DNA of 64,000 nucleotides, taken from IMG/VR virus record IMGVR_UViG_3300033182_000581, positions 62,001 through 126,000 of that record; one strand, given 5' to 3'. This DNA is from a virus. Shown piece by piece: positions 34,220 through 42,709 of the stretch (positions are counted from its first letter, which is position 1; each line of letters starts with the position of its first letter). Made by a program: the position numbers and the translations under genes. The notes beneath the pieces were generated by a model. It saw only the letters and a list, made by a program, of their open reading frames with translations. It ran no database searches and was not told the DNA's origin.

Positions 34220-34819
34220 ATGAAAAATATGAAAAATATGAAAAATCCAAAGAAATTTAAGTTTGAGTTAGAAGGTGTAATGTTTGAATTACCAATCAAA
34301 TTCCTAAAGAAAGTAGATTGGAATGGTAATCCACTTCCAAAAGCTAAAATCAATATGAACCATGTGGCTGCTGCTAATGTGGTTAAACAATATGTTAAAA
34401 AGAAATACCCAAATGTTGTGGTGAGTTCATCATCAGATTCTTTCTCTATGGGTAACTCAGTTAATATTTACATCTCAGATGAGTATGGTAACGGAGTTGA
34501 TGAATCAATTATCAAAGATGTTGACCGATTCGGTTCTCAGTTTGAATATGGTCAGTTCAATGGTATGATTGATATGTACGAACATCACAACAAAGATGTA
34601 CGAACTGATAATGGTACTGAAATCGATTATGGTGTTAAGTACCTTCATGTTCAGAATCGACCAAAGTTCTGTACTGTTCCTGATATTGTTCGAATGATTA
34701 AAGATATGATGGCTGGTAAATATGTTTACGGACCAATCTCTTTAGAGAAAGCTATCGGTGAGGTTAAAGGTTATGGTGGTACTGAAAATAACATCAAAAA
34801 AGCCCTTCAATTAATTTAA
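34220..34819 (+). CDS. LPD29-like domain protein, paralogue 1
   Basis: 199 residues. 'NHVAAANVVKQYVKKKYPNVVVSSSSDSFSMGNSVNIYI' and 'DVDRFGSQFEYGQFNGMIDMYE' match the pattern of the large polyvalent protein associated domain LPD29, which occurs in mobile elements and phages. A second copy is at 44614-45186. It starts with a triple 9-base repeat giving three possible ATGs (34220, 34229, 34238). Function unknown. Confidence 0.65.
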   Translation: MKNMKNMKNPKKFKFELEGVMFELPIKFLKKVDWNGNPLPKAKINMNHVAAANVVKQYVKKKYPNVVVSSSSDSFSMGNSVNIYISDEYGNGVDESIIKDVDRFGSQFEYGQFNGMIDMYEHHNKDVRTDNGTEIDYGVKYLHVQNRPKFCTVPDIVRMIKDMMAGKYVYGPISLEKAIGEVKGYGGTENNIKKALQLI

Positions 34820-34870
34820 CAATTAAATAACATTAAAATTTGGAAATTACAATAATATTTCGTATATTAG
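34816..34870 (+). promoter_or_regulatory. TTAACA-tandem promoter module, copy 4
   Basis: TTAACA 34816 (overlapping the stop), ATAACA 34827, TTTGG 34839-34843, 19-base spacer, TATATTAG 34863-34870; AGAGAGAT before the ATG at 34889. Confidence 0.78.
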
Positions 34871-34888
34871 TATTGTAATAAGAGAGAT

Positions 34889-35242
34889 ATGAAACAAAAA
34901 ACTATTTTCAGCGATATTGATGGGACTCTTGTCCATCAAGTACCATTCGAACAAATCGACCCATTCCTTTCAATTGCGCTACCAGGTGTTGTTGAAACAT
35001 TCACTCGATTGTTCAAAGAAGGACACCACATCGTTTTAACAACTGCACGACCTGAAAGTTTGCGTGATTTAACTATTCAGGAGATGGATTTGTTGGGTAT
35101 TCCATTCCACCAATTGGTGATGGGTATCGGACGTTCTGAACGTATCCTAATCAACAACAAAAGTGTAGAGAATCCATCAGAAGTTCGTGCTACTGCGATT
35201 GAAGTAGAAAAAGATGGTGGCATCGAAGGTTACGGATTGTAA
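34889..35242 (+). CDS. HAD-superfamily phosphatase, paralogue of 23363-23734
   Basis: 117 residues. 'IFSDIDGTLVHQ', 'HHIVLTTARPESLRDLTIQEMDLLGI', 'FHQLVMGIGRSERILINN' parallel the glycan-block copy residue by residue in the motifs, including the unusual 'LVMGIG' segment. Here it is separately controlled by a TTAACA module, so it may act on a different phosphate ester. Confidence 0.8.
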   Translation: MKQKTIFSDIDGTLVHQVPFEQIDPFLSIALPGVVETFTRLFKEGHHIVLTTARPESLRDLTIQEMDLLGIPFHQLVMGIGRSERILINNKSVENPSEVRATAIEVEKDGGIEGYGL

Positions 35243-35556
35243 TGAAAACGATAGTAGTACATACACCAAAGCGGTGTAGGAAACCTAAGATAGATGTATT
35301 TGATGACCATATAGATAAGGTTAACAATCCACGCTCTAAAAAATACCTACCCGAAGATACAACCATTCACGCAATGGGTATGGGTGGTGATGGGTTGATT
35401 GCATACTATAAAGAAAAGTTCTTTGGTATCAAACGAACACCGTTATCTACACCTAAGAAAGTAACTAAGCAAAAGGTTGATAAATCAGAGTTAAAGAAAG
35501 CTTTAAAGAAACAAAAACAATTCCTAAACGGAAAAGTTGATAAATCTTTTTGGTAA
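35242..35556 (+). CDS. Hypothetical basic protein
   Basis: 104 residues with a lysine-rich C-terminal third ('PKKVTKQKVDKSELKKALKKQKQFL'). The start overlaps the HAD stop by one base. The promoter for the next gene begins inside its 3' end. Confidence 0.55.
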   Translation: MKTIVVHTPKRCRKPKIDVFDDHIDKVNNPRSKKYLPEDTTIHAMGMGGDGLIAYYKEKFFGIKRTPLSTPKKVTKQKVDKSELKKALKKQKQFLNGKVDKSFW

Positions 35557-35580
35557 TCTCAAAAATTATTTGTATATTTG
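35549..35580 (+). promoter_or_regulatory. Bacteroidota-type promoter
   Basis: TTTGG 35549-35553, 19-base spacer, TATATTTG 35573-35580; ATG 35585 follows after four bases. Confidence 0.75.
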
Positions 35581-35584
35581 TATT

Positions 35585-35758
35585 ATGAGTTTAACTAAAC
35601 GTTGGATAGAAGAGCAGAAAATGATGGGTAATGACCCACTCCACGAGGAACATGAAGATTTTGTGGATGAAGATTATCAGTATCGTGAATGGTGTTATTA
35701 TTCTAACCTACCATCTCCTGAAATGTATGATGATGGTGAAGAACAAGATATTGAATGA
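35585..35758 (+). CDS. Hypothetical acidic small protein
   Basis: 57 residues, 'MSLTKRWIEEQKMMGNDPLHEEHEDFV...', strongly acidic, starting directly after a -7 box. Overlaps the following membrane protein gene by four bases. Confidence 0.6.
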   Translation: MSLTKRWIEEQKMMGNDPLHEEHEDFVDEDYQYREWCYYSNLPSPEMYDDGEEQDIE

Positions 35759-36099
35759 GAGAATTGATTATGGGTATGGGCCTAATATTCGTAGGCCAGA
35801 TGTTGATTTGGTATCAAACCAATGGACAGTTTGTATGGAAATGGTTTAAACACCATCCACTACTTCTTGCCATTGGATTTGGTACTATAATCTCATATTT
35901 ACTAATTTGGGGTACACGTTTTACTGTATCTTACTTTGATGGATTACTATGGCCAGGTAGATTTATAGCATTTGGAATGGGTATCATTTCATTTACGTTT
36001 CTGACGTGGGGTTATATGGGTGAGGGTATCACTACAAAAACATTGGTGTCATTGGTATTGGCAACATCGTTGGTTTTTATTCAGATATTATGGAAATAG
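35755..36099 (+). CDS. Membrane protein, about four helices
   Basis: 114 residues with hydrophobic stretches at about 5-18, 35-53, 63-84 and 95-112. No signature recognised. Probably inserted in the inner membrane. Confidence 0.6.
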   Translation: MRELIMGMGLIFVGQMLIWYQTNGQFVWKWFKHHPLLLAIGFGTIISYLLIWGTRFTVSYFDGLLWPGRFIAFGMGIISFTFLTWGYMGEGITTKTLVSLVLATSLVFIQILWK

Positions 36100-36326
36100 A
36101 AAAAATAAGAAATCTAAGAGAATCTACCAAAATGCAACAAATCCATATGATTAACCATATTTGGGATATTATATGGAAAAGTGGGGATACAAAAGGTATC
36201 CCACAATGGAGAGATAGAAATAGATTATATAAATTAGATACGAAATTAAAAAAAGAATCATATTTATTAACGTACAAAGACTTCCAATTTTTGGATAGTA
36301 TGTACCAAAAGTATATAAGAATTTAA
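36090..36326 (+). CDS. Hypothetical protein
   Basis: 78 residues, basic and helical ('MEIEKIRNLRESTKMQQIHMINHIW'). Overlaps the membrane protein gene by ten bases. Confidence 0.5.
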   Translation: MEIEKIRNLRESTKMQQIHMINHIWDIIWKSGDTKGIPQWRDRNRLYKLDTKLKKESYLLTYKDFQFLDSMYQKYIRI

Positions 36327-36337
36327 ATTATATTAAA

Positions 36338-36556
36338 ATGAAAACAATTACAAATGCACTTTTAGGTGTATCCTTAGTAATCTCATTGGCAATCATCGCA
36401 GCATTGATTTTCGCAACACCCGTATGGTTGATTTGGAATCTCGTAGTAGTAGATGTATTCAATGCACCACATTTATCATTTTTTGATACACTATGGATTA
36501 TGTTAATGATTCGATTTATCATTCCATCTGAAACTAAAACTAAAGAAAGTAAGTAA
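36338..36556 (+). CDS. Small two-helix membrane protein
   Basis: 72 residues, hydrophobic segments at about 6-38 and 46-63, short charged tail ('SETKTKESK'). Directly upstream of the HNH gene. Confidence 0.6.
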   Translation: MKTITNALLGVSLVISLAIIAALIFATPVWLIWNLVVVDVFNAPHLSFFDTLWIMLMIRFIIPSETKTKESK

Positions 36557-36557
36557 G

Positions 36558-37166
36558 ATGAAGAAAGGTGATATCATGCCAAATGGATTTGTGCTGGGTA
36601 AGGGGAGAACTCCATTAAACCTTACTGAAGCTCAGATTCGTTATGCTATGAAGAACTCTAAATCAAATAGTGGTGCGGCTCGATTCTTAAATGTATCCCT
36701 TACTACATATGAAAAGTATGCGAGAAGATACATTGATGAAGAGAGTGGAAAAGATTTGTGGGATTTACAAAAGAATAAAAGGGGTAAGGGTGTAAAAAAA
36801 CCATACAATGTAACAAAAGGTAAATACGCTCTTAAAGATATCTTAGATGGTAAGTATCCTAAATATTCAGTACACCAACTGAAGAATCGATTATTGAACA
36901 ACGCAGATAAAGTAGATTTCAAATCATGTTGTCATAATTGTGGATATGAAGAGAAACGAATAACCGATGATAAGATTCCTTTGATATTAGACCATATCGA
37001 TGATGATTGGACTAATCACCTCAGAGAAAATCTTAGATTCTTATGTTACAATTGTTTCCACAATTTAAAAGGAAATATCAGAGGTGGACAACCTCAATGG
37101 AGAGTAGAACAGGTTCAAAAAGCAAAAGAAACTATAAAACGTAAAAACAACAAAAAAGAGGAATAA
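36558..37166 (+). CDS. HNH-type endonuclease-like protein with N-terminal helix-turn-helix
   Basis: 202 residues. 'SGAARFLNVSLTTYEKYARRY' near 38-58 reads as a helix-turn-helix. 'CCHNCGY' near 122 and 'CYNCFHNLKG' near 157 form a zinc pair of CxxC knuckles, around 'LILDHIDDDWTNHLRENLRFL', which supplies the DH and N of an HNH active site. It could be a homing-type nuclease or a DNA-binding regulator. No intron or split gene is visible beside it. Confidence 0.7.
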   Translation: MKKGDIMPNGFVLGKGRTPLNLTEAQIRYAMKNSKSNSGAARFLNVSLTTYEKYARRYIDEESGKDLWDLQKNKRGKGVKKPYNVTKGKYALKDILDGKYPKYSVHQLKNRLLNNADKVDFKSCCHNCGYEEKRITDDKIPLILDHIDDDWTNHLRENLRFLCYNCFHNLKGNIRGGQPQWRVEQVQKAKETIKRKNNKKEE

Positions 37167-37169
37167 GTT

Positions 37170-38777
37170 ATGGGTAAAGAAATCTTTCACGGAAAAGAAA
37201 GTAGGGAAAAATTACTAAAGGGTGTAAACGAGTTAGCTAATGCAGTATGTGTAACTTTGGGCCCGCGTGGTAGGAATGTCATCATTGAAAAGGAAGGAAC
37301 ACCTCACATTACAAAAGATGGGGTTACTGTCGCAAAGTCTATTGAATTTACGGACTCCACTAAAAACTTGGGTGCACAAATCATCAAAGAAGCATCTCAA
37401 CAAACCGCTGATAACGCCGGTGATGGTACAACCACATCAACCGTGTTGGCTCAACACATTTTCAACGAAGGTATGAGAGCAGTTGAGAGTGGTGCAAATC
37501 CTATTGAATTGTATAGGGGAATGCAGATTGGTGTTAAAGATATTGTAGATTCTTTGGTAAAGAATGTATCATTGAGTGTAAAAACCAATGAAGCAATTAA
37601 AAACATCGCAACTATCTCAGCAAATGGTGATGAGGAAATCGGTGGAATTATTGCAGAAGCAATTCATCAGGTTGGTAATGATGGTGTAGTTACCGTTGAA
37701 GAAGGTAACAACAATGAAACCACTTTAGAAATTGTAGAAGGTTTAGAATTCGATAAAGGGTATCTATCTCACTTCTTTATGAACAATCAATCGAAATTGG
37801 CGTGTATTCTAAATGAACCACAAATTCTATTGTATGATGGTTCGGTAAACAATATGGATGATATCATTGGTATCTTAGAGAAGGCATCTATGAGTAATTC
37901 TCCGATTGTAATTATCGCCCACGATGTACAAGGTGATGCATTGGCATCTATGGTTGTAAACTCAGCAAGAGGTACATTACAATGTTTGGCAGTGAAAGCA
38001 CCTGGCTTTGGTGGTGAACGTACTGAGATTATGAAGGATATGGCTGCGTTGACGGGTGCAACCCTAATCACATCAGAAATGGGATTAACATTGGAAGATG
38101 TTACTGAAGAACATTTGGGGAGTTGTGATAAAGTAGTATCTGATAAAACTAAAACATCAATCATTGGTGGACATGGTGAGAACGAAGATATTGAGAATCG
38201 TATTACTATTATCAAAGCAGAGAAAGAGAAATCCGAATCTGATTTTGAAAAGGATAAACTACAAACTCGTCTATCAAAACTATCAGGTGGTGTGGCAGTT
38301 ATCAAAGTAGGAGCAGAATCTGAGGTTGAGTTGAAAGAAAAGAAAGATAGAGTAGATGATGCTATTCTATCAACCAAAGCAGCACTGGAAGAGGGTATTG
38401 TACCAGGTGGTGGTGTTGCACTAATTCATTCTCGTAATATTATCAAAGAAAGACGTGGTGGATTATCTGATGATAGGAATAAAGGTATCGATATTATTGA
38501 ATCAGCATGTGAGGCACCATTTAGAGCTATTGTTAAAAACGCAGGGTTATCATCAGATTCACTATTAGATAAGTTGAATAATTCACCAAAACCAAATCCA
38601 CAAATCGGATATAATGTAGTATCAGAAGAGTTTTGTGATTTGATTGAAGCTGGTGTGGTAGACCCTACAAAGGTAACGAGAACTGCAATTGAGAAAGCAG
38701 TATCAGTAGCAGGTACATTACTTACTACTGAGTGTATGGTGGTTAATGAACCATCGGATGATAATGAAAAATCTTAA
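37170..38777 (+). CDS. groEL: GroEL-type chaperonin
   Basis: 535 residues, close to the bacterial length (about 548). 'VTLGPRGRNVIIEK' (nucleotide pocket), 'ITKDGVTVAKSIE', 'AGDGTTTSTVLAQ' near 85-97 with the catalytic Asp, 'KAPGFGGERTEIMKDMAALTG' in the apical domain, 'GGVAVIKVGA' and 'EEGIVPGGGVALI' are all kept. The C-terminus lacks the usual GGM-rich tail. No GroES is encoded in the window, so it may use host GroES or work alone on phage proteins. The J-protein gene overlaps its end. Confidence 0.95.
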   Translation: MGKEIFHGKESREKLLKGVNELANAVCVTLGPRGRNVIIEKEGTPHITKDGVTVAKSIEFTDSTKNLGAQIIKEASQQTADNAGDGTTTSTVLAQHIFNEGMRAVESGANPIELYRGMQIGVKDIVDSLVKNVSLSVKTNEAIKNIATISANGDEEIGGIIAEAIHQVGNDGVVTVEEGNNNETTLEIVEGLEFDKGYLSHFFMNNQSKLACILNEPQILLYDGSVNNMDDIIGILEKASMSNSPIVIIAHDVQGDALASMVVNSARGTLQCLAVKAPGFGGERTEIMKDMAALTGATLITSEMGLTLEDVTEEHLGSCDKVVSDKTKTSIIGGHGENEDIENRITIIKAEKEKSESDFEKDKLQTRLSKLSGGVAVIKVGAESEVELKEKKDRVDDAILSTKAALEEGIVPGGGVALIHSRNIIKERRGGLSDDRNKGIDIIESACEAPFRAIVKNAGLSSDSLLDKLNNSPKPNPQIGYNVVSEEFCDLIEAGVVDPTKVTRTAIEKAVSVAGTLLTTECMVVNEPSDDNEKS

Positions 38778-39333
38778 AAAGTTAATATACCAATATAAGT
38801 TCCTCAAACTTGAGTTGGATGATAGGAAGGATGAGCACTCAGAACTCTCAACAGAGTTCGAGTCTCTCTTTTCCGATATCATACCAAAGCAGGATTTTAA
38901 CGAAGAAGAGATTGTAAAAGAAACACTCAGTAAAGAAAATGTGGAAAAAAAACCACAACCTGAGATTGATGATAAGGTAAAGAAGATTTACAAAGATGTG
39001 GCTAAGAAGTTACATCCAGATAAAGGTGGTGATGAAAATACATTCAAAGAGTTGAATGATAGGTACAAAGCAAACGATTTATTGGGTGTGGTTGAATTGG
39101 CTACTGAAAATAATGTTGAGTTTGATATCTCAGAAGAAGATGAAGCACATTTGATTGATACAATCACTCAGATGAATAAAAAAATCGAACATTATAAAAC
39201 AACGTTGGCATATGTTTGGAAGTATGGTAATCAGATGCAGCGATATGGTGTACTACAAACACTGGCTCAACACTTAGGTAAAAAAATTGATATAGAAGAA
39301 CTGAACGAAGATATTCGTAATATGTTAAAATAA
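38764..39333 (+). CDS. J-domain (DnaJ-like) co-chaperone
   Basis: 189 residues. 'KKIYKDVAKKLHPDKGGDENTFKELNDRYKAND' near 73-105 is a J-domain core with the essential HPD that stimulates Hsp70 ATPase. The preceding 70 residues are charged and helical and the C-terminal 80 form another helical domain. No zinc finger. Start 38764 is chosen by its overlap with the groEL end; 38758 is possible. Confidence 0.85.
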   Translation: MKNLKKLIYQYKFLKLELDDRKDEHSELSTEFESLFSDIIPKQDFNEEEIVKETLSKENVEKKPQPEIDDKVKKIYKDVAKKLHPDKGGDENTFKELNDRYKANDLLGVVELATENNVEFDISEEDEAHLIDTITQMNKKIEHYKTTLAYVWKYGNQMQRYGVLQTLAQHLGKKIDIEELNEDIRNMLK

Positions 39334-39334
39334 A

Positions 39335-39366
39335 TTTGGTAAATTAGAAATTAAGTTGTATATTTG
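39335..39366 (+). promoter_or_regulatory. Bacteroidota-type promoter
   Basis: TTTGG 39335-39339, 19-base spacer, TATATTTG 39359-39366, then an A-rich 20-base leader to ATG 39387. Confidence 0.75.
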
Positions 39367-39386
39367 TATCAAACAAACACAAAAAA

Positions 39387-39638
39387 ATGAAAACAATTAA
39401 AAAATTTGGCAAGAAGATTCGTTACTCAATTGATGGAGTAAATGGTTCATGGATGGTAGTTGAAGAAGGTGGTGAACAATGGGTTCATGCTACTAAAAAG
39501 GATATGAAAATTCCAAATATTAAAACCCAACCATTACTTTGTAATCGTAAGGGTATGTGGGATTTGTTAATTCACTTTGGTTGTGATAAATCAGAGTTGA
39601 ATGAAGTGTTCAGAAAAGAGGTGAATGAATCTGTTTAG
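39387..39638 (+). CDS. Hypothetical protein
   Basis: 83 residues with a beta-rich first half ('KFGKKIRYSIDGVNGSWMVVEEGG') and two cysteines. Single gene behind its own promoter. Confidence 0.6.
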   Translation: MKTIKKFGKKIRYSIDGVNGSWMVVEEGGEQWVHATKKDMKIPNIKTQPLLCNRKGMWDLLIHFGCDKSELNEVFRKEVNESV

Positions 39639-39734
39639 AAATACTATTTTTGATAATACAGCGAAAGTAGAACAAAATAATTTCTTCCAATATTCAAATA
39701 TACTAATACCTTTAAACCTTAATACAAAACTTAC

Positions 39735-39745
39735 CATATTTATAT
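39735..39745 (+). promoter_or_regulatory. CATATTTATAT motif, possible late promoter
   Basis: Exact CATATTTATAT in the 137-base gap before the Nudix gene, 30 bases ahead of its start. Confidence 0.45.
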
Positions 39746-39775
39746 GGGAAAGATTGTACGAAGAGTATGATATAA

Positions 39776-40180
39776 ATGAAAGTAGTTTGCGGAATACTGA
39801 TATGGAATGATAAAGTTCTGATTGGTAAGCGGTTAGATAGTAACACTATTTATCCAGGTAAATGGGAATTTCCTGGTGGTAAGGTGGATGAAGGTGAAAC
39901 TGTTGATGATGCACTTATCAGAGAGTTCAAAGAAGAGTTAGATATTGATATCTACCCATTCCACGAATTTAGAACATTATCAGAGGGCGATTTAGAGTTT
40001 ACTCCTATGCCTGTGAAACTTAGAGGTGGAAAAGCAAAACTACTTGCACATGAGGAAATTAAATTTGTAGATAAGAAGGAATTCTTTGAAATGGATTTAA
40101 CACCACTAAGTAAGGAAGCAGGTCAAATATTATTTGATTCATATAGTATATTTTTAAGGAAGGAGAAACCAAATGTTTAA
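39776..40180 (+). CDS. Nudix hydrolase (MutT-like)
   Basis: 134 residues. '[23 protein letters not shown]' would be the Nudix box: G-x5-E-x7-R-E-F-K-E-E-L with Asp in place of the final Gly. '[10 protein letters not shown]' precedes it as in MutT. It hydrolyses a nucleoside diphosphate linked to another moiety, such as 8-oxo-dGTP or a nucleotide sugar. Confidence 0.87.
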   Translation: MKVVCGILIWNDKVLIGKRLDSNTIYPGKWEFPGGKVDEGETVDDALIREFKEELDIDIYPFHEFRTLSEGDLEFTPMPVKLRGGKAKLLAHEEIKFVDKKEFFEMDLTPLSKEAGQILFDSYSIFLRKEKPNV

Positions 40181-40394
40181 GAAGTTCGCCCGCAAGTTTT
40201 CTAATTGGAAAGCGGAAGAAAAAAAGTTAGAGAAAGAGCAAATCGTAGAAGATTTTGAAGATTTAAGTGGTAGTTGGTATGAGAGTGCAGGTAGTGTATT
40301 TGTATCTCAGAGAGAATTGGAAAGAGAATTATTCAATCCAAACGATAGAAGTATAAACTCAGAAAAAAATGAAGGTACAAAACATAATCATTGA
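40173..40394 (+). CDS. Hypothetical charged protein
   Basis: 73 residues, basic at the start ('[22 protein letters not shown]') and acidic later. It overlaps the Nudix gene by eight bases and the next gene by 26. Unknown. Confidence 0.55.
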   Translation: MFKKFARKFSNWKAEEKKLEKEQIVEDFEDLSGSWYESAGSVFVSQRELERELFNPNDRSINSEKNEGTKHNH

Positions 40395-40629
40395 AGATGA
40401 TAAAATCATCATCGTAAACTCAGAAGGTGGCCAACACCACATTTATAATAATGAAGTTAGAGGTGCTCATAAAACATGGGTTGATAACATCAAAGCATGT
40501 GCTTTATCTCTAATGAATGATTACGAACAAAAAGATAATTTTGAATTTCAAGATTGGCAAAACACTCTGTTGGATGGGATGGATGGTTTAGATGGGTTTG
40601 ATGGATTTACAGATATCTTTGAAAGTTGA
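40369..40629 (+). CDS. Hypothetical acidic protein
   Basis: 86 residues. A short beta start ('[17 protein letters not shown]') and a C-terminal repeat-like 'DGMDGLDGFDGFTD', acidic and glycine-rich. Unknown. Confidence 0.55.
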   Translation: MKVQNIIIEDDKIIIVNSEGGQHHIYNNEVRGAHKTWVDNIKACALSLMNDYEQKDNFEFQDWQNTLLDGMDGLDGFDGFTDIFES

Positions 40630-40646
40630 ATAAAAAGAAATATTTA

Positions 40647-40657
40647 CATATTTATAT
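40647..40657 (+). promoter_or_regulatory. CATATTTATAT motif, possible late promoter
   Basis: Exact CATATTTATAT 28 bases before the next gene. Confidence 0.45.
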
Positions 40658-40685
40658 ACAAAGTAAAGTATTATAGGACATTAAT

Positions 40686-41207
40686 ATGGCAGCACAACAA
40701 TCAATTACAGAAGTTGAACTTTCCGAATATCAAGCAAGTGTATTCGTTGAGGCAGAAAATATACTAAGAAACGATGGTTACTTAGGTGAAGATTTATTTG
40801 AAGATACATACGTCATTCAAAAGGCGATGGTTGAATATATCGTTTTAAATATAACTGATATAGGTACATCGGCAGAGATTTCATCAGATGCAAGACAAGT
40901 TTATAATGGTATACTTGATATTGTAGAAACTGCAGTAGAACCAACACCAACACCATCACCATCACCATCTTCACCTCGTAGAACTGGTTCACCTGTTAAG
41001 AGTAGACGACCCATACTAGTAGGAGCCGGAACTGCAGTACCTGCCGCTGTCGATGGGTCTGGTGTAACTCAAGTTATACAACAAAATTTACAAAAGGCAA
41101 GAAACAATAATTCACCAACTACCGGAGTTGTGAAAACTGGTGGTAAAGTACCACGTACTGGTGGTAAAGGACTATTTAAAAATAAAAATCAATTAAGAAC
41201 ACTATAA
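40686..41207 (+). CDS. Hypothetical protein with Pro/Ser/Thr linker
   Basis: 173 residues. An acidic helical domain (1-78), then a linker 'EPTPTPSPSPSSPRRTGSP' and a basic glycine-rich tail. The linker is typical of exposed or virion proteins. A late-type motif lies upstream and a glycosyltransferase follows, and Ser/Thr-rich linkers are common glycosylation targets. Unknown. Confidence 0.55.
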   Translation: MAAQQSITEVELSEYQASVFVEAENILRNDGYLGEDLFEDTYVIQKAMVEYIVLNITDIGTSAEISSDARQVYNGILDIVETAVEPTPTPSPSPSSPRRTGSPVKSRRPILVGAGTAVPAAVDGSGVTQVIQQNLQKARNNNSPTTGVVKTGGKVPRTGGKGLFKNKNQLRTL

Positions 41208-41225
41208 TACTAAAACGAATAAGTT

Positions 41226-41954
41226 ATGAATTTTTTAAAGAAGTTATGGAAATCATCTAAAGGTGAAGTAAAAGAAGTGCAGCCAGAAACGAATCCAACT
41301 CCTACCGAAGAATGGATTCAGATTCCTAAAATTATACATCAGATTTGGATTGGTGATGACCCAATGCCAGAACATTGTGTTGAATTCACTCAACAAATGC
41401 AAGAACTCAATCCTGATTATGAATATCGATTGTGGGGTAATGAGATTTTTGATGAAGTTTATAAAGATGATGTATTCCTAAAATACTATCGAACTGACCC
41501 AACTGTCTATAAATGGGCGTTTATCGCGGATAGAATCAGATTATTATTACTTAGAGATTATGGTGGTATCTATTGTGATGTAGATGCAAAACCAATTCAA
41601 TCATTCGATGTGGTTAGAGATAAACTAAAACCACATCATACCTTTTTCTCAGGTATGAAACCATCACAAGAGAACAATACATTAGTAGATTGTACAGTTT
41701 ATGGTTCAGCACCCAATTCACGCATTATTAACCTTTGTTTGGATACATACACAAATATAGAATGGGCGAATGGGTGTAGAATGTTCTCAGATAAAATCAT
41801 AGAAGAATGTGATTCTGATGTTGCACTATTTAATTACAAATATTTCTATGATAGTAAAATCACCGATGATACAGTAGTTTTGCATGATGTAGAAGATACG
41901 AGGTTGATTAGTTGGGCATTTAGTGATGAGGACAGAAAAAGAGAAAATTGGTAA
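41226..41954 (+). CDS. GT32-type glycosyltransferase
   Basis: 242 residues. 'IPKIIHQIWIGDDPMPE', 'YEYRLWGNE', 'AFIADRIRLLLLRDYGGIYCDVDAKPIQSF' with the DxD near 117, all typical of GT32 (OCH1/capsular sugar transferases). It is isolated from the main glycan block, next to the proline-rich protein. Confidence 0.87.
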   Translation: MNFLKKLWKSSKGEVKEVQPETNPTPTEEWIQIPKIIHQIWIGDDPMPEHCVEFTQQMQELNPDYEYRLWGNEIFDEVYKDDVFLKYYRTDPTVYKWAFIADRIRLLLLRDYGGIYCDVDAKPIQSFDVVRDKLKPHHTFFSGMKPSQENNTLVDCTVYGSAPNSRIINLCLDTYTNIEWANGCRMFSDKIIEECDSDVALFNYKYFYDSKITDDTVVLHDVEDTRLISWAFSDEDRKRENW

Positions 41955-41956
41955 TT

Positions 41957-42325
41957 ATGGATTCTATAAAGAAGTATTACGAACTATTTGGTGATGGTGA
42001 AGAAAAATCCATCAGTAGAAAAGATTTCGGTGAAATCCTCAAACAAAAACTCAAAGAAATTGAAGAAGAAAAATCCAATCTATTAGAACATATAATGGAA
42101 TGGTATCCAGATAACCAATTCATAAAAGCAGATGGGTTAGATGACGCAATCATTGGAGTAGATATCAACGATTTAAGATTGATATATTCACAAAAAAAAG
42201 TGATGGATATTTTAATTAGTAGAGATGGTATGGATGAAGAAGAAGCACATGAATACTTTATGTTTAAGTTTCATTCAGCATATGTAGGTGATAGAACTCC
42301 GATTTGGTGTATGGATGAATACTAA
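41957..42325 (+). CDS. Conserved hypothetical phage protein
   Basis: 122 residues. The C-terminal 'LRLIYSQKKVMDILISRDGMDEEEAHEYFMFKFHSAYVGDRTPIW' resembles a recurrent phage domain with a conserved A-x-E-Y-F and G-x-x-TPI pattern. ATG 41957 is preferred over the TTG at 41948. Confidence 0.6.
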   Translation: MDSIKKYYELFGDGEEKSISRKDFGEILKQKLKEIEEEKSNLLEHIMEWYPDNQFIKADGLDDAIIGVDINDLRLIYSQKKVMDILISRDGMDEEEAHEYFMFKFHSAYVGDRTPIWCMDEY

Positions 42326-42330
42326 TAGAT

Positions 42331-42540
42331 ATGGAAGTAGATTTACACGGTGTAAGACATAGTGAAGTTGAAAAAGTATTAGAAGATAACTTCTTAGTAA
42401 GAGAGAATAGAGATGGGTGGAGAATCATAACAGGCCACTCACCTATGATGAAAGATATCGTAACTGATTTCTTAGAACGTAATGGATATCAATGGTATCT
42501 TCCAAGTTGGAATATGGGAATGGTAATCGTTATTGATTGA
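42331..42540 (+). CDS. Minimal Smr-domain protein
   Basis: 69 residues. 'MEVDLHGVRHSEVEKVLEDNFL' (DLHG motif), 'RIITGHSPMMKDIVTDFLERNGY' (TGHG-type loop) and 'GMVIVID' closing strand form an Smr domain, a nuclease-like or nucleic-acid-binding fold. No additional domain. Confidence 0.78.
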   Translation: MEVDLHGVRHSEVEKVLEDNFLVRENRDGWRIITGHSPMMKDIVTDFLERNGYQWYLPSWNMGMVIVID

Positions 42541-42541
42541 T

Positions 42542-42709
42542 ATGGTAACATATAAACATAAAGGAATAGAATACGAAATACTAGGTGAACGAAAGGAGAT
42601 ACTCTTATCTGATTTCAAATACTGCGAATCCATAGGTGATTGGAAAACCATACAAAATAGAATCACAAATGGTACGATGTACGGATGGTTAAAAGAATTA
42701 AATAAATGA
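42542..42709 (+). CDS. Hypothetical 55-residue protein
   Basis: 'MVTYKHKGIEYEILGERKEILLSDFKYCESIGDW...', beta then helix. Starts two bases after the Smr gene and overlaps the next gene as ATGA. Confidence 0.6.
   Translation: MVTYKHKGIEYEILGERKEILLSDFKYCESIGDWKTIQNRITNGTMYGWLKELNK

Noticed and set aside
39625-39810. 61-codon + strand frame between the 39387 gene and the Nudix gene
   Set aside because: It spans the CATATTTATAT motif, overlaps the Nudix start and has poor protein-like composition; better read as intergenic DNA.
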